Of a stretch of DNA of 13,958 bases, positions 1 to 7,263 are shown piece after piece. Made by a program: the position numbers and the translations under genes. The stretch is from JBBIJH01 sp037446075 (lineage in GTDB: Bacteria > Bacteroidota > Ignavibacteria > UBA10030 > JAHEZR01). The stretch covers positions 1 to 13,958 of the forward strand of contig JBBIJH010000061.1 in assembly GCA_037446075.1 (NCBI GenBank). The letters are read 5' to 3'. The notes below the pieces were generated by a model that did no database searches, was not told the origin of the DNA, and was given only the letters and a program-made list of their open reading frames with translations. The first letter of the stretch is position 1; the number at the start of each line of letters is the position of its first letter.

Positions 1-2
1 CC

Positions 3-575
3 TTCGTCGTTGGAATGATCGGAAGGGTTACCTATCAGAAAGATCCGGAGACGTTTCTCAGAGCGGCGGCCATTTTGAATTCTCGAATCCAGAAGGCGTA
101 TTTTTTCTGGATAGGTGACGGAGATGCTCGAGAGAACACAAGGCGCTTGGCAAACAAGTTGGGGCTTTCAGATAGGTTCATTATCACGGGTCATAAGGAC
201 TCGGATGCAATTCCAAAACTCCTCCGTGCGATGGATGTGTTCTTGTTTACCTCGAGGTTTGAGGGCTTGCCGGCCGTATTACTGGAAGCGATGGCCGCGG
301 GAAGGTTCGTTGTCGCCGCGAATGTAGGAAGCGTTCAGGACATCGTGAGGGAGGGGGAGACTGGGTGGCTTTTCCGCGCAGGGGATTACGAGAAGGCAGC
401 TTCAATAGTTGAGACTGTATATCGGAACGCCGTGGAACTTAATCACATCAAGAGAAATGCTTTTGATCTCGTAGCACAAAAGTATTCCCCAAGAGACCGA
501 ATGCCTAGACAATATGAGAGTATTTATGAGAATATCTCTGAAGGGACACTCAGCAAGAAGCTAGTTCCCGGTTAA
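3..575 (+). CDS. Glycosyltransferase family 4, C-terminal part (5'-truncated by window edge)
   Basis: The reading frame is open from the window edge through the first visible Met at base 15, so this is the last 190 residues of a longer protein, not a complete gene. What remains is the donor-binding Rossmann half of a GT-B glycosyltransferase. It opens with GMIGRVTYQKDP, the usual start of a Glycos_transf_1 domain, followed by FWIGDGD. The EX7E donor-binding motif follows as EGLPAVLLE, then the usual tail GETGWLFRAGD. Family members retain configuration and transfer a sugar from an NDP-sugar, usually at the cytoplasmic face of the membrane during polysaccharide assembly. Donor and acceptor cannot be read from the sequence. 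It ends 22 bases before the convergent methyltransferase gene, with no obvious terminator between them. Family assignment is secure; the role in the neighbouring glycan pathway is inferred from position. Confidence 0.93.
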   Translation, partial: FVVGMIGRVTYQKDPETFLRAAAILNSRIQKAYFFWIGDGDARENTRRLANKLGLSDRFIITGHKDSDAIPKLLRAMDVFLFTSRFEGLPAVLLEAMAAGRFVVAANVGSVQDIVREGETGWLFRAGDYEKAASIVETVYRNAVELNHIKRNAFDLVAQKYSPRDRMPRQYESIYENISEGTLSKKLVPG

Positions 576-597
576 CTCAACGCGGAGGCGGCTTGTA

Positions 598-1350
598 TCA
601 AACTTTTCGTGCTACGAATACAATCCATGGAGCATAGATTTTCTTGTCACCTGGAAGAACGTTTGTCAAAATGAGATTCACCAAGACTCTTATGGCCAAA
701 CTCGCCACTTTTCTTAGGAGCGCGATCGCTCGAGGCCCTGACTCATCAACATTCCAAAAGTTTATTCTTCCAACGTGCCGTAACAGGATGGTCTCCATAT
801 TCTTAACTTGTGAAAAGGTCTGAAACGTTCTCAGGTTCATCATTGCTACATTATGCACGGCGAGATCCTTACGATCAAAGAGAAAGTGGTAGGTCCATTG
901 AAGGAACCTGAGGTGTGGTATGCTGACCACCAGCAAACCACCTTTCCTGCACAGACGATAATGGTGCTCTAAAATCTCTGCGGGGTTGCTGAAATGCTCG
1001 ATCAGACCAAAGCTCATTACAACATCATAGAGTTCTGTTGTAGCAAAATCGCGAAGGTCAGCTTGGAAGAGTGTAGCGTGTGCACCCGCATGCTGCGCCA
1101 TGGTGTTTACATAAAGCTGCGCTTCAGGTGAGAAATCTACCCCGAATGGTTTGAATGGAATCCTACGGTACAGCAAACTTGAAAAATGCCCTGGACTACA
1201 TCCTAGCTCCAGCCAACGCTGTCCCTTGTATTCGCGAAGGAGCGGCTCAACAGAATCTAAGAGATCTTTCATTGCCCCTTTGTCCTTTGGAGCTTTGAGT
1301 TTGCTTTGTCTTTGTTGCCAATAATCCGGAGATGTCAGATCGCTTCCCAT
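598..1350 (-). CDS. Class I SAM-dependent methyltransferase
   Basis: This 250-residue protein is the only minus-strand gene in the window. Motif I of class I methyltransferases is LELGCSPG (about residues 47-54). It is followed by an acidic second strand in FGVDFSPEA and by a motif IV-like segment in VVMSFGLIEHFSNP, typical of the Methyltransf_11/23 group. A hydrophobic stretch near residues 214-232 (ASLAIRVLVNLILTNVL) could touch the membrane. Such proteins in polysaccharide loci often methylate a sugar or cap a chain end, but the substrate cannot be told here; it could also act on a lipid or small molecule. The ATG has a good site GGAGGAG eight bases upstream on the minus strand. The gene is convergent with the GT4 gene and divergent from the heptose cassette, so it has its own transcription start within the 130-base gap. 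Confidence 0.9.
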   Translation of the reverse strand: MGSDLTSPDYWQQRQSKLKAPKDKGAMKDLLDSVEPLLREYKGQRWLELGCSPGHFSSLLYRRIPFKPFGVDFSPEAQLYVNTMAQHAGAHATLFQADLRDFATTELYDVVMSFGLIEHFSNPAEILEHHYRLCRKGGLLVVSIPHLRFLQWTYHFLFDRKDLAVHNVAMMNLRTFQTFSQVKNMETILLRHVGRINFWNVDESGPRAIALLRKVASLAIRVLVNLILTNVLPGDKKIYAPWIVFVARKV

Positions 1351-1358
1351 GCTAGGAT

Positions 1359-1365
1359 CTCCTCC
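1359..1365 (-). promoter_or_regulatory. Ribosome binding site of the methyltransferase gene
   Basis: GGAGGAG on the minus strand lies eight bases before the ATG at 1350. It is one of the clearest Shine-Dalgarno sites in the window and supports that start. Confidence 0.7.
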
Positions 1366-1441
1366 AAAGAATAATGTAAATTCTGGAGGAAATCAATTGA
1401 TCTTTGCTTCTGCTGTTTCGGACATAAAGATAAAGCTCTCG

Positions 1442-1458
1442 GAGTTCTTCCAGAACTC
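1442..1458. repeat. Perfect inverted repeat, 7-base arms, 3-base centre
   Basis: GAGTTCT-TCC-AGAACTC is a perfect palindrome 22 bases upstream of the hddC-like start codon. It could be an operator for a dimeric regulator or a small hairpin in the leader. No run of T follows, so it is not a terminator. The function is unknown. Confidence 0.4.
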
Positions 1459-1480
1459 TCTAAAGTAACGGGGACTGCAT

Positions 1481-2179
1481 ATGAAGGCATTCTTGCTCGC
1501 CGCTGGATTGGGGACAAGGCTAAAACCTCTAACAGATAGCGTCCCGAAGTGTTTAGTACCGATCAACGGCAGGCCACTGATGTACTATTGGCTGAAGTTG
1601 TGTGAGAAACATGGAGTTTCTGACGTCTTGGTGAATGTCCATCGCTTTCGCGAGCAAGTGGAGCAATTCATCCGCACGAATTGTTTTCCGGTCAAGATTC
1701 ACTTGACATATGAGGACAAACTCCTTGGTTCTGGAGGCACGATCAAGGCAAACCAAGAGTTTATCAAAGATGAAAACTGCTTTTTTATTTTCTTCGCAGA
1801 TAACCTGACGAACGCAAATCTTCAAAAGCTCCTTGCATTTCACCTGAGTCATGGTGAAATTCTCACCATCGGGTTGTTTCCGAGTGATACTCCCGAATCA
1901 TGCGGAATTGCGGAACTGGATCACACTGGTCGTGTTATCAGCTTTGTCGAGAAGCCAGCAAATCCTACATCGAATCTGGCAAATGCAGGCATCTATGTGG
2001 CATCGCCTTTAATTCTGCCAGCTTTCCCAGATCAAGATTTCATCGATCTTGGATATGATGTCTTGCCGCGGTTGGTGGGCAGAATGTATGGCTATCTTGT
2101 GCAGGACTATTTGATCGACGTCGGCACCTGGAAGAACTACAAGAAAGCCCAAGTTGACGCGAGATCATTGCTGCTGTAA
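1481..2179 (+). CDS. hddC: Sugar-1-phosphate nucleotidyltransferase, HddC-like (heptose 1-phosphate guanylyltransferase)
   Basis: This is a 232-residue NTP_transferase-family protein. The nucleotide-binding signature LAAGLGTRLKPLT starts near residue 6, with PKCLVPINGRP just after it. The GSGGTI segment is near residues 83-88. The metal-binding Asp lies in FFADN (D107) and VEKP follows. The family joins an NTP to a sugar 1-phosphate with release of pyrophosphate. The short length, without a left-handed beta-helix domain, fits HddC or short mannose-1-phosphate guanylyltransferases better than GlmU or RmlA. The choice of HddC rests mainly on the next two genes, a heptose kinase-like and a heptose isomerase-like protein; GTP use is therefore inferred. 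The start ATG has only a weak site (ACGGGGA, about six bases upstream). The gene is the first of the heptose cassette and ends 14 bases before the kinase. Confidence 0.82.
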   Translation: MKAFLLAAGLGTRLKPLTDSVPKCLVPINGRPLMYYWLKLCEKHGVSDVLVNVHRFREQVEQFIRTNCFPVKIHLTYEDKLLGSGGTIKANQEFIKDENCFFIFFADNLTNANLQKLLAFHLSHGEILTIGLFPSDTPESCGIAELDHTGRVISFVEKPANPTSNLANAGIYVASPLILPAFPDQDFIDLGYDVLPRLVGRMYGYLVQDYLIDVGTWKNYKKAQVDARSLLL

Positions 2180-2193
2180 CTCTTCACGGTAAA

Positions 2194-3186
2194 ATGCTCA
2201 TTACGCAGACTCCCTTACGGATCAGCTTGGTAGGCGGAGGGACAGACTTCGAGCAGTACTACAGGCTTAATGGCGGTGCTGTGATTAGTACGCCGATTGA
2301 CAAGTATATATATGTGATTGTGAAGGAACGATTCGATGAGAAGATCGTTCTCTCGTGGACTAAGAAGGAGATCGTGCAAAGTGTTGATGAAATACAACAC
2401 GAGCTAATCCGCGAAGCAATGAGGAAGACTGGCCTCCAGAAAGGAATCGAGGTGATTACGGTGGCCGATATACCGTCTGAAGGATCGGGGCTTGGGTCTT
2501 CCAGCAGCCTCACCGTTGGCCTCTTGAACGCTTTCTACGCTTACCAGGGAGAATTGGTATCCTCAGAGAGGTTGGCGAGTGAAGCTTGTGAAATTGAGAT
2601 CGATATTCTAAAGAAGCCAATTGGCAAACAAGATCAATACATCGCTGCCTATGGCAATCTGAGGAAATTCACTTTCAATAAGGACGGAAGTGTCACTACA
2701 GAGAGGCTAGAGCTTTCCGAAGAGGGAAGACGCATACTGAACATGAATCTCCTCCTTTTCTATACTAACAGAACAAGGAGTTCCACAGACATTCTAACCG
2801 AACAGCAAAGAAATATCCCCGACACTTTAGAGACACTCAATGATATCAAAATGCAGGTCGCCGAGACCGAGCAGATCTTTCGGGAAGGGGATTTCGACAG
2901 GCTCGGACAAGTCCTTGATAAGGGATGGCGACTAAAGAGAAGATTAGCCAATTCTATTACGGACACAGAGATCGAAAAAATGTACCAGACGGCAATCGAA
3001 GCTGGAGCACTCGGTGGAAAAATTGCTGGAGCTGGTGGAGGAGGTTTCCTCCTCCTTTATTGTACTCCCGAGAAACAAGAACAGGTTCGGAGCGCTCTTC
3101 GGGGTTATCGGGAAATGCCTTTTCGTTTGGAGAGGGACGGGAGCAAAGTAATCCTCAACATGAGGAGAGATACATGGAAGATATGA
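2194..3186 (+). CDS. hddA: GHMP-family sugar kinase, D-glycero-alpha-D-manno-heptose-7-phosphate kinase-like
   Basis: This 330-residue protein has the three GHMP kinase motifs. The N-terminal motif 1 is TPLRISLVGGGTDF. The ATP-binding loop is PSEGSGLGSSSSL near residues 94-106. The C-terminal glycine motif is GGKIAGAGGGGF near residues 274-285. TPLRISLVGGGTD is typical of the HddA / fucokinase-like branch rather than galactokinase or homoserine kinase. HddA phosphorylates D-glycero-D-manno-heptose 7-phosphate at C1, giving the alpha-1,7-bisphosphate. Placement between an HddC-like nucleotidyltransferase and a GmhA-like isomerase supports this. A related kinase acting on another 6-deoxy or heptose sugar is the main alternative. 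The ribosome site is weak. The 3' end overlaps the isomerase gene by 13 bases, suggesting coupled translation. Confidence 0.85.
   Translation: MLITQTPLRISLVGGGTDFEQYYRLNGGAVISTPIDKYIYVIVKERFDEKIVLSWTKKEIVQSVDEIQHELIREAMRKTGLQKGIEVITVADIPSEGSGLGSSSSLTVGLLNAFYAYQGELVSSERLASEACEIEIDILKKPIGKQDQYIAAYGNLRKFTFNKDGSVTTERLELSEEGRRILNMNLLLFYTNRTRSSTDILTEQQRNIPDTLETLNDIKMQVAETEQIFREGDFDRLGQVLDKGWRLKRRLANSITDTEIEKMYQTAIEAGALGGKIAGAGGGGFLLLYCTPEKQEQVRSALRGYREMPFRLERDGSKVILNMRRDTWKI
3163..3167 (+). promoter_or_regulatory. Ribosome binding site deciding the gmhA-like start
   Basis: AGGAG lies six bases before the ATG at 3174 and fifteen before the ATG at 3183. This favours 3174, inside the end of the kinase gene, as the start of the isomerase. 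Confidence 0.6.
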
Positions 3187-3779
3187 CTCAGAGAGACAAC
3201 AAATCCCTCACGTTGAGGGAATATGCCCTCGGATACTTGAAAGAGATCAGAGAAGCCCTGGATGAACTCCCCTTGAGGGATCTCGAACAAGTCGTCAGTG
3301 TCATTGAGGATGCTTATCGAAAGAGGAAACAAATATTTATCGTCGGAAACGGTGGGAGTGCCTCTACTGCGTCACATTTCGCATGCGATTTAGGAAAAGG
3401 CACAGCGTCGGACCAGAAGCCTCGCTTCAGGGTGATGAGTCTGAACGATAATATACCGCTGATGACAGCGATTGGAAATGACCTCGGGTACCAAGAGCTT
3501 TTCACTGAACAGCTGCGAAATCTGTTGGAGGAGGGAGATGTTCTTATTCTCATCACCGGTTCTGGAAACTCTGAGAATATTCTGAAAGCCGCTGAGTATG
3601 CCAAGTCAAAGGGGGCTACGACGGTAGCCTTCATCGGATTTGGAGGGGGGAAGCTGAAGAAGATCGTGAAAGCGCATGTGACGTTCTCTTCGACAAAATA
3701 TGAAGTGGTTGAACCCCTCCATCTTCTGCTTGAACACCTGATCTCCTTCTACTTCAAAGCGAAGATCGCTAGAGGATGA
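3174..3779 (+). CDS. gmhA: SIS-domain phosphoheptose isomerase (GmhA-like)
   Basis: The frame is open much further upstream, but the family N-terminus and the AGGAG site fit a start at 3174, giving 201 residues. A second ATG at 3183 forms an ATGA overlap with the kinase stop and is possible. A helical N-terminus is followed by the SIS phosphosugar-binding loop VGNGGSAS (about 57-64) and TGSGNS (128-133). GmhA converts sedoheptulose 7-phosphate to D-glycero-D-manno-heptose 7-phosphate, the first step of heptose supply, in the cytoplasm as a tetramer. By memory alignment with E. coli GmhA, the metal-site residues H61, E65, Q172 and H180 correspond here to H68, D72, E180 and H188. Two of the four therefore differ, though all could bind metal. 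Neighbouring kinase and nucleotidyltransferase genes support the heptose role. A different phosphosugar isomerase is possible. Confidence 0.85.
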   Translation: MEDMTQRDNKSLTLREYALGYLKEIREALDELPLRDLEQVVSVIEDAYRKRKQIFIVGNGGSASTASHFACDLGKGTASDQKPRFRVMSLNDNIPLMTAIGNDLGYQELFTEQLRNLLEEGDVLILITGSGNSENILKAAEYAKSKGATTVAFIGFGGGKLKKIVKAHVTFSSTKYEVVEPLHLLLEHLISFYFKAKIARG

Positions 3780-3820
3780 TAGGCAAAGCATGACCGACGA
3801 CATCCCTCGAAACTAAGCGG

Positions 3821-4723
3821 TTGAGCGATTTGCTGGAAATGAGTCAGGTCGAGATCTTACACTTGTCTAAGAGCGGAGCTCCTGCCGGCGGCATCGTCGA
3901 TCTATCCCTCATCATCATTACCTGGAAGATGAGAGACTTGGTCCGTGACCTGCTCAGATCCATCCAGGAGTGCACGAAGGGCATCGGCTTCGAGATTATC
4001 GTTGTTGACAATCATTCCGAAGATGGGACGGCCGAGCTTATTAAGTCTGAGTTTCCCGATGTTCACCTAATCCTGAACCCGGTCAATCGCGGCGTGGCGG
4101 CAGCACGGAACCAGGCGATGAAGATAGCCCGAGGCCGGTACATTCAGCTTCTCGATGCCGACATGCTACTCGTGGAGAATTCACTGAAGAGCATGTTCGA
4201 CTTCATGGAGCAGACTCCAGATGCAGGTGTGTGTGGGTGCAAACTGGTGTACGGCAATGGAGATTTACAACTCAACGCCCGCCGCTTCCCAACCATCTCA
4301 GCTCAGATTATGAGGCGGCTGGAGTTTCTGCCGTTGGCCCGGAACAGCAAATCACTTCGCTCCCACACGATGTCTGATTGGGGTCATGATGAGATCCGCG
4401 AAGTTGATTACGTCATTGGTGCGTGCCAGATGATCAGGCGGGAGACGCTTGAAGAGGTGGGTCTCCTGGATGAAAACATTTTTTATGGACCGGAGGACGT
4501 GGATTTCTGCCTCCGGGTTTATCGGCACGGCTGGAAGGTCTATTATTACCCCTTCACGAAGATCATTCACTACGAGCAGCGACTAACGAAACGGAATTAT
4601 TTCTCGACCCTCTCGTTAAAGCACCTGAAGGGCGTCTTTTATTTATACTGGAAGTATCACGGAAGAATATCTTTCGACGGCTATGTCCAAATCAAAAGAA
4701 AAAATCATCCTCTTCCTCATTGA
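3821..4723 (+). CDS. Glycosyltransferase family 2, rhamnosyltransferase-like
   Basis: This is a 300-residue GT-A enzyme if translated from the TTG at 3821; an ATG at 3839 would shorten it by six residues, and neither has a strong ribosome site. The fold start is LSLIIITWKM, then EIIVVDNHSEDGT. The metal/nucleotide DXD is DADM (D112-D114). The acid motif is GPEDVDFC (E225-D226). It ends in the HYEQ-type tail seen in WbbL-like rhamnosyltransferases. It should transfer a sugar with inversion from an NDP-sugar to a lipid-linked acceptor at the inner membrane; donor unknown. The last 41 bases overlap the start of the PGT gene, so the two are probably translated together. The 41-base gap before it marks an apparent change in base composition from the heptose cassette. 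It resembles the N-terminal half of the fusion protein at 7990. Confidence 0.9.
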   Translation: MSDLLEMSQVEILHLSKSGAPAGGIVDLSLIIITWKMRDLVRDLLRSIQECTKGIGFEIIVVDNHSEDGTAELIKSEFPDVHLILNPVNRGVAAARNQAMKIARGRYIQLLDADMLLVENSLKSMFDFMEQTPDAGVCGCKLVYGNGDLQLNARRFPTISAQIMRRLEFLPLARNSKSLRSHTMSDWGHDEIREVDYVIGACQMIRRETLEEVGLLDENIFYGPEDVDFCLRVYRHGWKVYYYPFTKIIHYEQRLTKRNYFSTLSLKHLKGVFYLYWKYHGRISFDGYVQIKRKNHPLPH

Positions 4724-6083
4724 CTTCCTCACAATCAATGGCGCCTGGCTCCTGTACTACTACGTCCGGATCCGGAGCGGATGGATTTCTGTCTTTACAC
4801 CGATACCGGAGCTCTGGATTCCAATGCTCGTCATCTATTTCTATTGGTTAGTATTGTTTTTCTTCTTTGGATTGTATCGATCCTGGTATGCAAAATCCCG
4901 CCTCGATGAGTTTGCGACCCTTTTCAAGACGCTCACCTTCGGCGTTCTCGTCCTCTTCTTTGCTGTCTTCATCGACGACGCGGCAACGAGTTCTCCTGTC
5001 CATTCGAGGGTGCTTATCGGCCTGTACTGGGTTCTGTTACTGGCGCTTGTCGGGATCGGTCGGATGGGCGTCCGAAGTTTTCAGCGTCGACTGCTCGAGG
5101 CAGGAATTGGACTTCGAGAGTCACTGATCGTGGGATGGAGCGACAAGGCTCGTGAACTGTTCGACATGGTTAAGAAATATCCGGCTCTCGGCTACCACGT
5201 CATCGGCTTTATCCGGGCCGACAAATCGAAACAGGGTGGTGAATACGCAGGAGTGCCAGTCCTGGGGAATCTGGATAACTTGAGAGAAGTAATAGCGAGC
5301 CACGCAGTGAAGGAGGTGCTGATCGCCCTTGATTCGTCGGAACATGATCGATTGCTGGATGTCGTTGAACGGTGTAATTCACATCAGCTAGGCTTGAAAA
5401 TCCTCCCCGACCTCTACGATATCATCAGTGGACAGGCTAGAACGAACCAGATCTATGGCTTCCCACTGATTGAGATCATGCCCCAACTGATGCCAGCGTG
5501 GGAGCAGAGCGCCAAGCGCCTGATCGACATTACGGTCTCGCTCCTAATTCTTCTGGTCTTTTCCCCGCTCTGGGTGATAATTGCCCTCTTCATCAAGCTA
5601 GAGTCGAAAGGGCCCCTTTTTTATGTTCAGGATCGAGTTGGCAAAGACGGGAAGCACTTTAGGATGATTAAGTTCCGGTCGATGTACCACGAAGCGGAAA
5701 AGGACTCAGGTCCCGTCTGGGCAAACCGGCGCGATCCGCGCGTGACGAAGATCGGCCGAATAATTCGCAAGCCGCACTTTGATGAAATCCCTCAGTTGAT
5801 CAATGTGTTGAAAGGAGACATGAGCCTCGTGGGACCTCGTCCGGAGCGGCCGTTCTTCGTGGAGCAGTTATCGCAGGAGATTCCCATCTACCACCGCCGA
5901 CTAAAGGTGAGACCCGGGTTGACTGGTTGGGCACAGGTGAAGTACAAGTACGATGAATCCGTGGAAGACGTCCGCACGAAACTCAGGTACGATCTCTTCT
6001 ACATCGAGAACATGTCCCTGCGGATGGATATGAAAATCCTCCTCGCGACATTATACGTCATCCTCCTTGGGAAAGGACACTGA
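4683..6083 (+). CDS. Undecaprenyl-phosphate sugar phosphotransferase (initiating PGT, WbaP/WcaJ type)
   Basis: This 466-residue integral membrane protein has the full large-PGT layout: four to five N-terminal membrane segments (residues about 8-125), a CoA_binding_3-like Rossmann domain (about 145-260), and a C-terminal Bac_transf domain from KRLIDI at 278. The catalytic domain is intact. It has the re-entrant hydrophobic helix, DRVGKDGKHFRMIKFRSM, the catalytic Asp-Glu (D367-E368 in HFDEIPQL), GDMSLVGPRPE (PRP at 385-387) and RPGLTGWAQV (from 410). Such enzymes move a sugar 1-phosphate from a UDP-sugar to undecaprenyl phosphate and start polysaccharide synthesis. The sugar is unknown; Glc, Gal or a GlcNAc derivative are all possible. 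The Rossmann domain has VGWSDKARE where related proteins have a glycine-rich GxGxxG loop, so nucleotide binding there may be lost. It overlaps the upstream GT2 gene by 41 bases. Confidence 0.94.
   Translation: MSKSKEKIILFLIDFLTINGAWLLYYYVRIRSGWISVFTPIPELWIPMLVIYFYWLVLFFFFGLYRSWYAKSRLDEFATLFKTLTFGVLVLFFAVFIDDAATSSPVHSRVLIGLYWVLLLALVGIGRMGVRSFQRRLLEAGIGLRESLIVGWSDKARELFDMVKKYPALGYHVIGFIRADKSKQGGEYAGVPVLGNLDNLREVIASHAVKEVLIALDSSEHDRLLDVVERCNSHQLGLKILPDLYDIISGQARTNQIYGFPLIEIMPQLMPAWEQSAKRLIDITVSLLILLVFSPLWVIIALFIKLESKGPLFYVQDRVGKDGKHFRMIKFRSMYHEAEKDSGPVWANRRDPRVTKIGRIIRKPHFDEIPQLINVLKGDMSLVGPRPERPFFVEQLSQEIPIYHRRLKVRPGLTGWAQVKYKYDESVEDVRTKLRYDLFYIENMSLRMDMKILLATLYVILLGKGH
6072..6077 (+). promoter_or_regulatory. 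Ribosome binding site favouring the TTG start of the aminotransferase
   Basis: AAAGGA lies ten bases before the TTG at 6088. The alternative upstream TTG at 6067 would lie inside the PGT gene and has no such site. Confidence 0.5.
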
Positions 6084-6087
6084 GCGT

Positions 6088-7233
6088 TTGAACCCGAGAA
6101 AGAAAATCAAACTGGTGGACCTGTACGGCCAGTATGAAAGCATCAAACCGGAAATTGATGAGGCGATGAAGCGTGCCCTGGAGTCTGCCCAGTTCATCAT
6201 GGGGAGAGAAGTCGGAGAATTCGAGGCCGAGGTGGCAAGATACTTGGGCGTGAAGTACGCCATTGGATGCGCTTCCGGTACCGATGCGCTGCAGGTTGCG
6301 ATGATGGCGCTGAGTATTGGCCCGGGGGATGAAGTCATTACCTCGCCCTTCTCATTTGTGGCCACGGCTGAAACCATCGCAATACTCGGAGCTCGTCCAG
6401 TCTATGTAGACATCGACGGTCGCACCTTTAACATTGATCCCTCAAAACTTGAGGTGGCAATCACTGCGAAGACGAGAGCGATCATTCCTGTGCACCTCTT
6501 CGGGCAATCAGCGGATATGGATCCGATTATGGAGATTGCTAAGAAGCATGGTCTGAAAGTGATCGAGGATGCTGCCCAGGCCTTTGGTGCAGAATACAGA
6601 GAGAAAAAAGTCGGCACGTTCGGCGAATTCGGCTGTTTTAGCTTCTTCCCGAGCAAGAACCTCGGCGCCTACGGAGATGGGGGGATGATCGTAACGAGCG
6701 ACGAGGCGCTGGCTGAGAAAGCTCGCATGATCACGCTCCACGGTGCACGTAAGAAGTACTACCACGAGCTCGTCGGGGTAAACAGTCGCCTCGATACTCT
6801 CCAGGCAGCGATTCTGAAGGTGAAGTTGAAATATCTGGACGATTGGAACCGGCGCCGACAGGAGCTTGCGCTCGCCTATACTGAACGATTGGCGAGTACG
6901 AATGTAATCCCTCCCCACATTATGCCGGGCTGCGTGCACATTTTCCATCAGTATTCGATTCTCATACCGGCCTCTCTTGGCAAATCGCGCGACGAGCTGG
7001 CAGCTTACCTCGGCGTGCGAGGGATCCCGACGGCAATTCACTATCCGATCCCGCTCCATCTTCAAAGAGCATTTGCACATCTGGGAAACAAAGAAGGAGA
7101 CTACCCGATCTCGGAATCGACGGCGCGCGAGATTCTCTCCCTTCCGATGTATCCGGAATTGAGCTTGGAAGAAGTCGACTACATCGCGGCAGCCATAAAA
7201 GAGTTTGCGGGCGAAAAGGTTTTCGTTCCATAA
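6088..7233 (+). CDS. DegT/DnrJ/EryC1/StrS-family PLP aminotransferase
   Basis: This is a 381-residue sugar aminotransferase from a TTG start; a TTG at 6067 would add seven residues but has no ribosome site. The N-terminal KLVDLYGQY and the segment GTDALQVAMMAL are typical of the family. PLP contacts include EDAAQAFGA. The Schiff-base lysine is K190 in FFPSKNLG, followed by YGDGG. VGVNSRLDTLQAAIL and HYPIPLH complete the fold. It converts a keto-sugar nucleotide to an amino sugar using L-glutamate. By memory it reads closest to WbpE-like UDP-3-keto-hexuluronate aminotransferases, but the family is broad and related FdtB/VioA/PseC types cannot be excluded. The dehydrogenase that would make its keto substrate, and an N-acetyltransferase, are not in the window. 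It follows the PGT by four bases, so the amino sugar may be the initiating or an early residue. Confidence 0.9.
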   Translation: MNPRKKIKLVDLYGQYESIKPEIDEAMKRALESAQFIMGREVGEFEAEVARYLGVKYAIGCASGTDALQVAMMALSIGPGDEVITSPFSFVATAETIAILGARPVYVDIDGRTFNIDPSKLEVAITAKTRAIIPVHLFGQSADMDPIMEIAKKHGLKVIEDAAQAFGAEYREKKVGTFGEFGCFSFFPSKNLGAYGDGGMIVTSDEALAEKARMITLHGARKKYYHELVGVNSRLDTLQAAILKVKLKYLDDWNRRRQELALAYTERLASTNVIPPHIMPGCVHIFHQYSILIPASLGKSRDELAAYLGVRGIPTAIHYPIPLHLQRAFAHLGNKEGDYPISESTAREILSLPMYPELSLEEVDYIAAAIKEFAGEKVFVP

Positions 7234-7263
7234 TGGGTCGCCGTCAAAGGGAGAGACAAACAC

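Larger units (their letters stand above)
1351..1480. promoter_or_regulatory. Divergent intergenic region, presumed to hold both promoters
   Basis: These 130 bases separate the minus-strand methyltransferase from the plus-strand heptose cassette, so both transcripts should start here. No convincing sigma-70 pair or TAnnTTTG box was found. On the minus strand there is a TTGATT and a TATTCT 17 bases apart, but the latter sits almost on the Shine-Dalgarno site and would leave nearly no leader. The region is AT-richer than its surroundings and holds the palindrome annotated at 1442-1458. It also holds TTCTGGA (1381-1387), whose inverse TCCAGAA recurs at 1449-1455. The regulatory role follows from gene orientation, not from a recognised promoter. 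Confidence 0.4.

Noticed and set aside
2925..3173. Upstream extension of the isomerase reading frame
   Set aside because: It overlaps the kinase gene, has low-complexity Trp/Arg-rich residues, and isomerase homology and the AGGAG site begin at 3174.
6508..7263. A 251-residue minus-strand open frame opposite the aminotransferase gene
   Set aside because: It lies wholly opposite a gene with intact PLP motifs, shows no family motif, and is rich in residues expected from antisense reading. It is a shadow frame.
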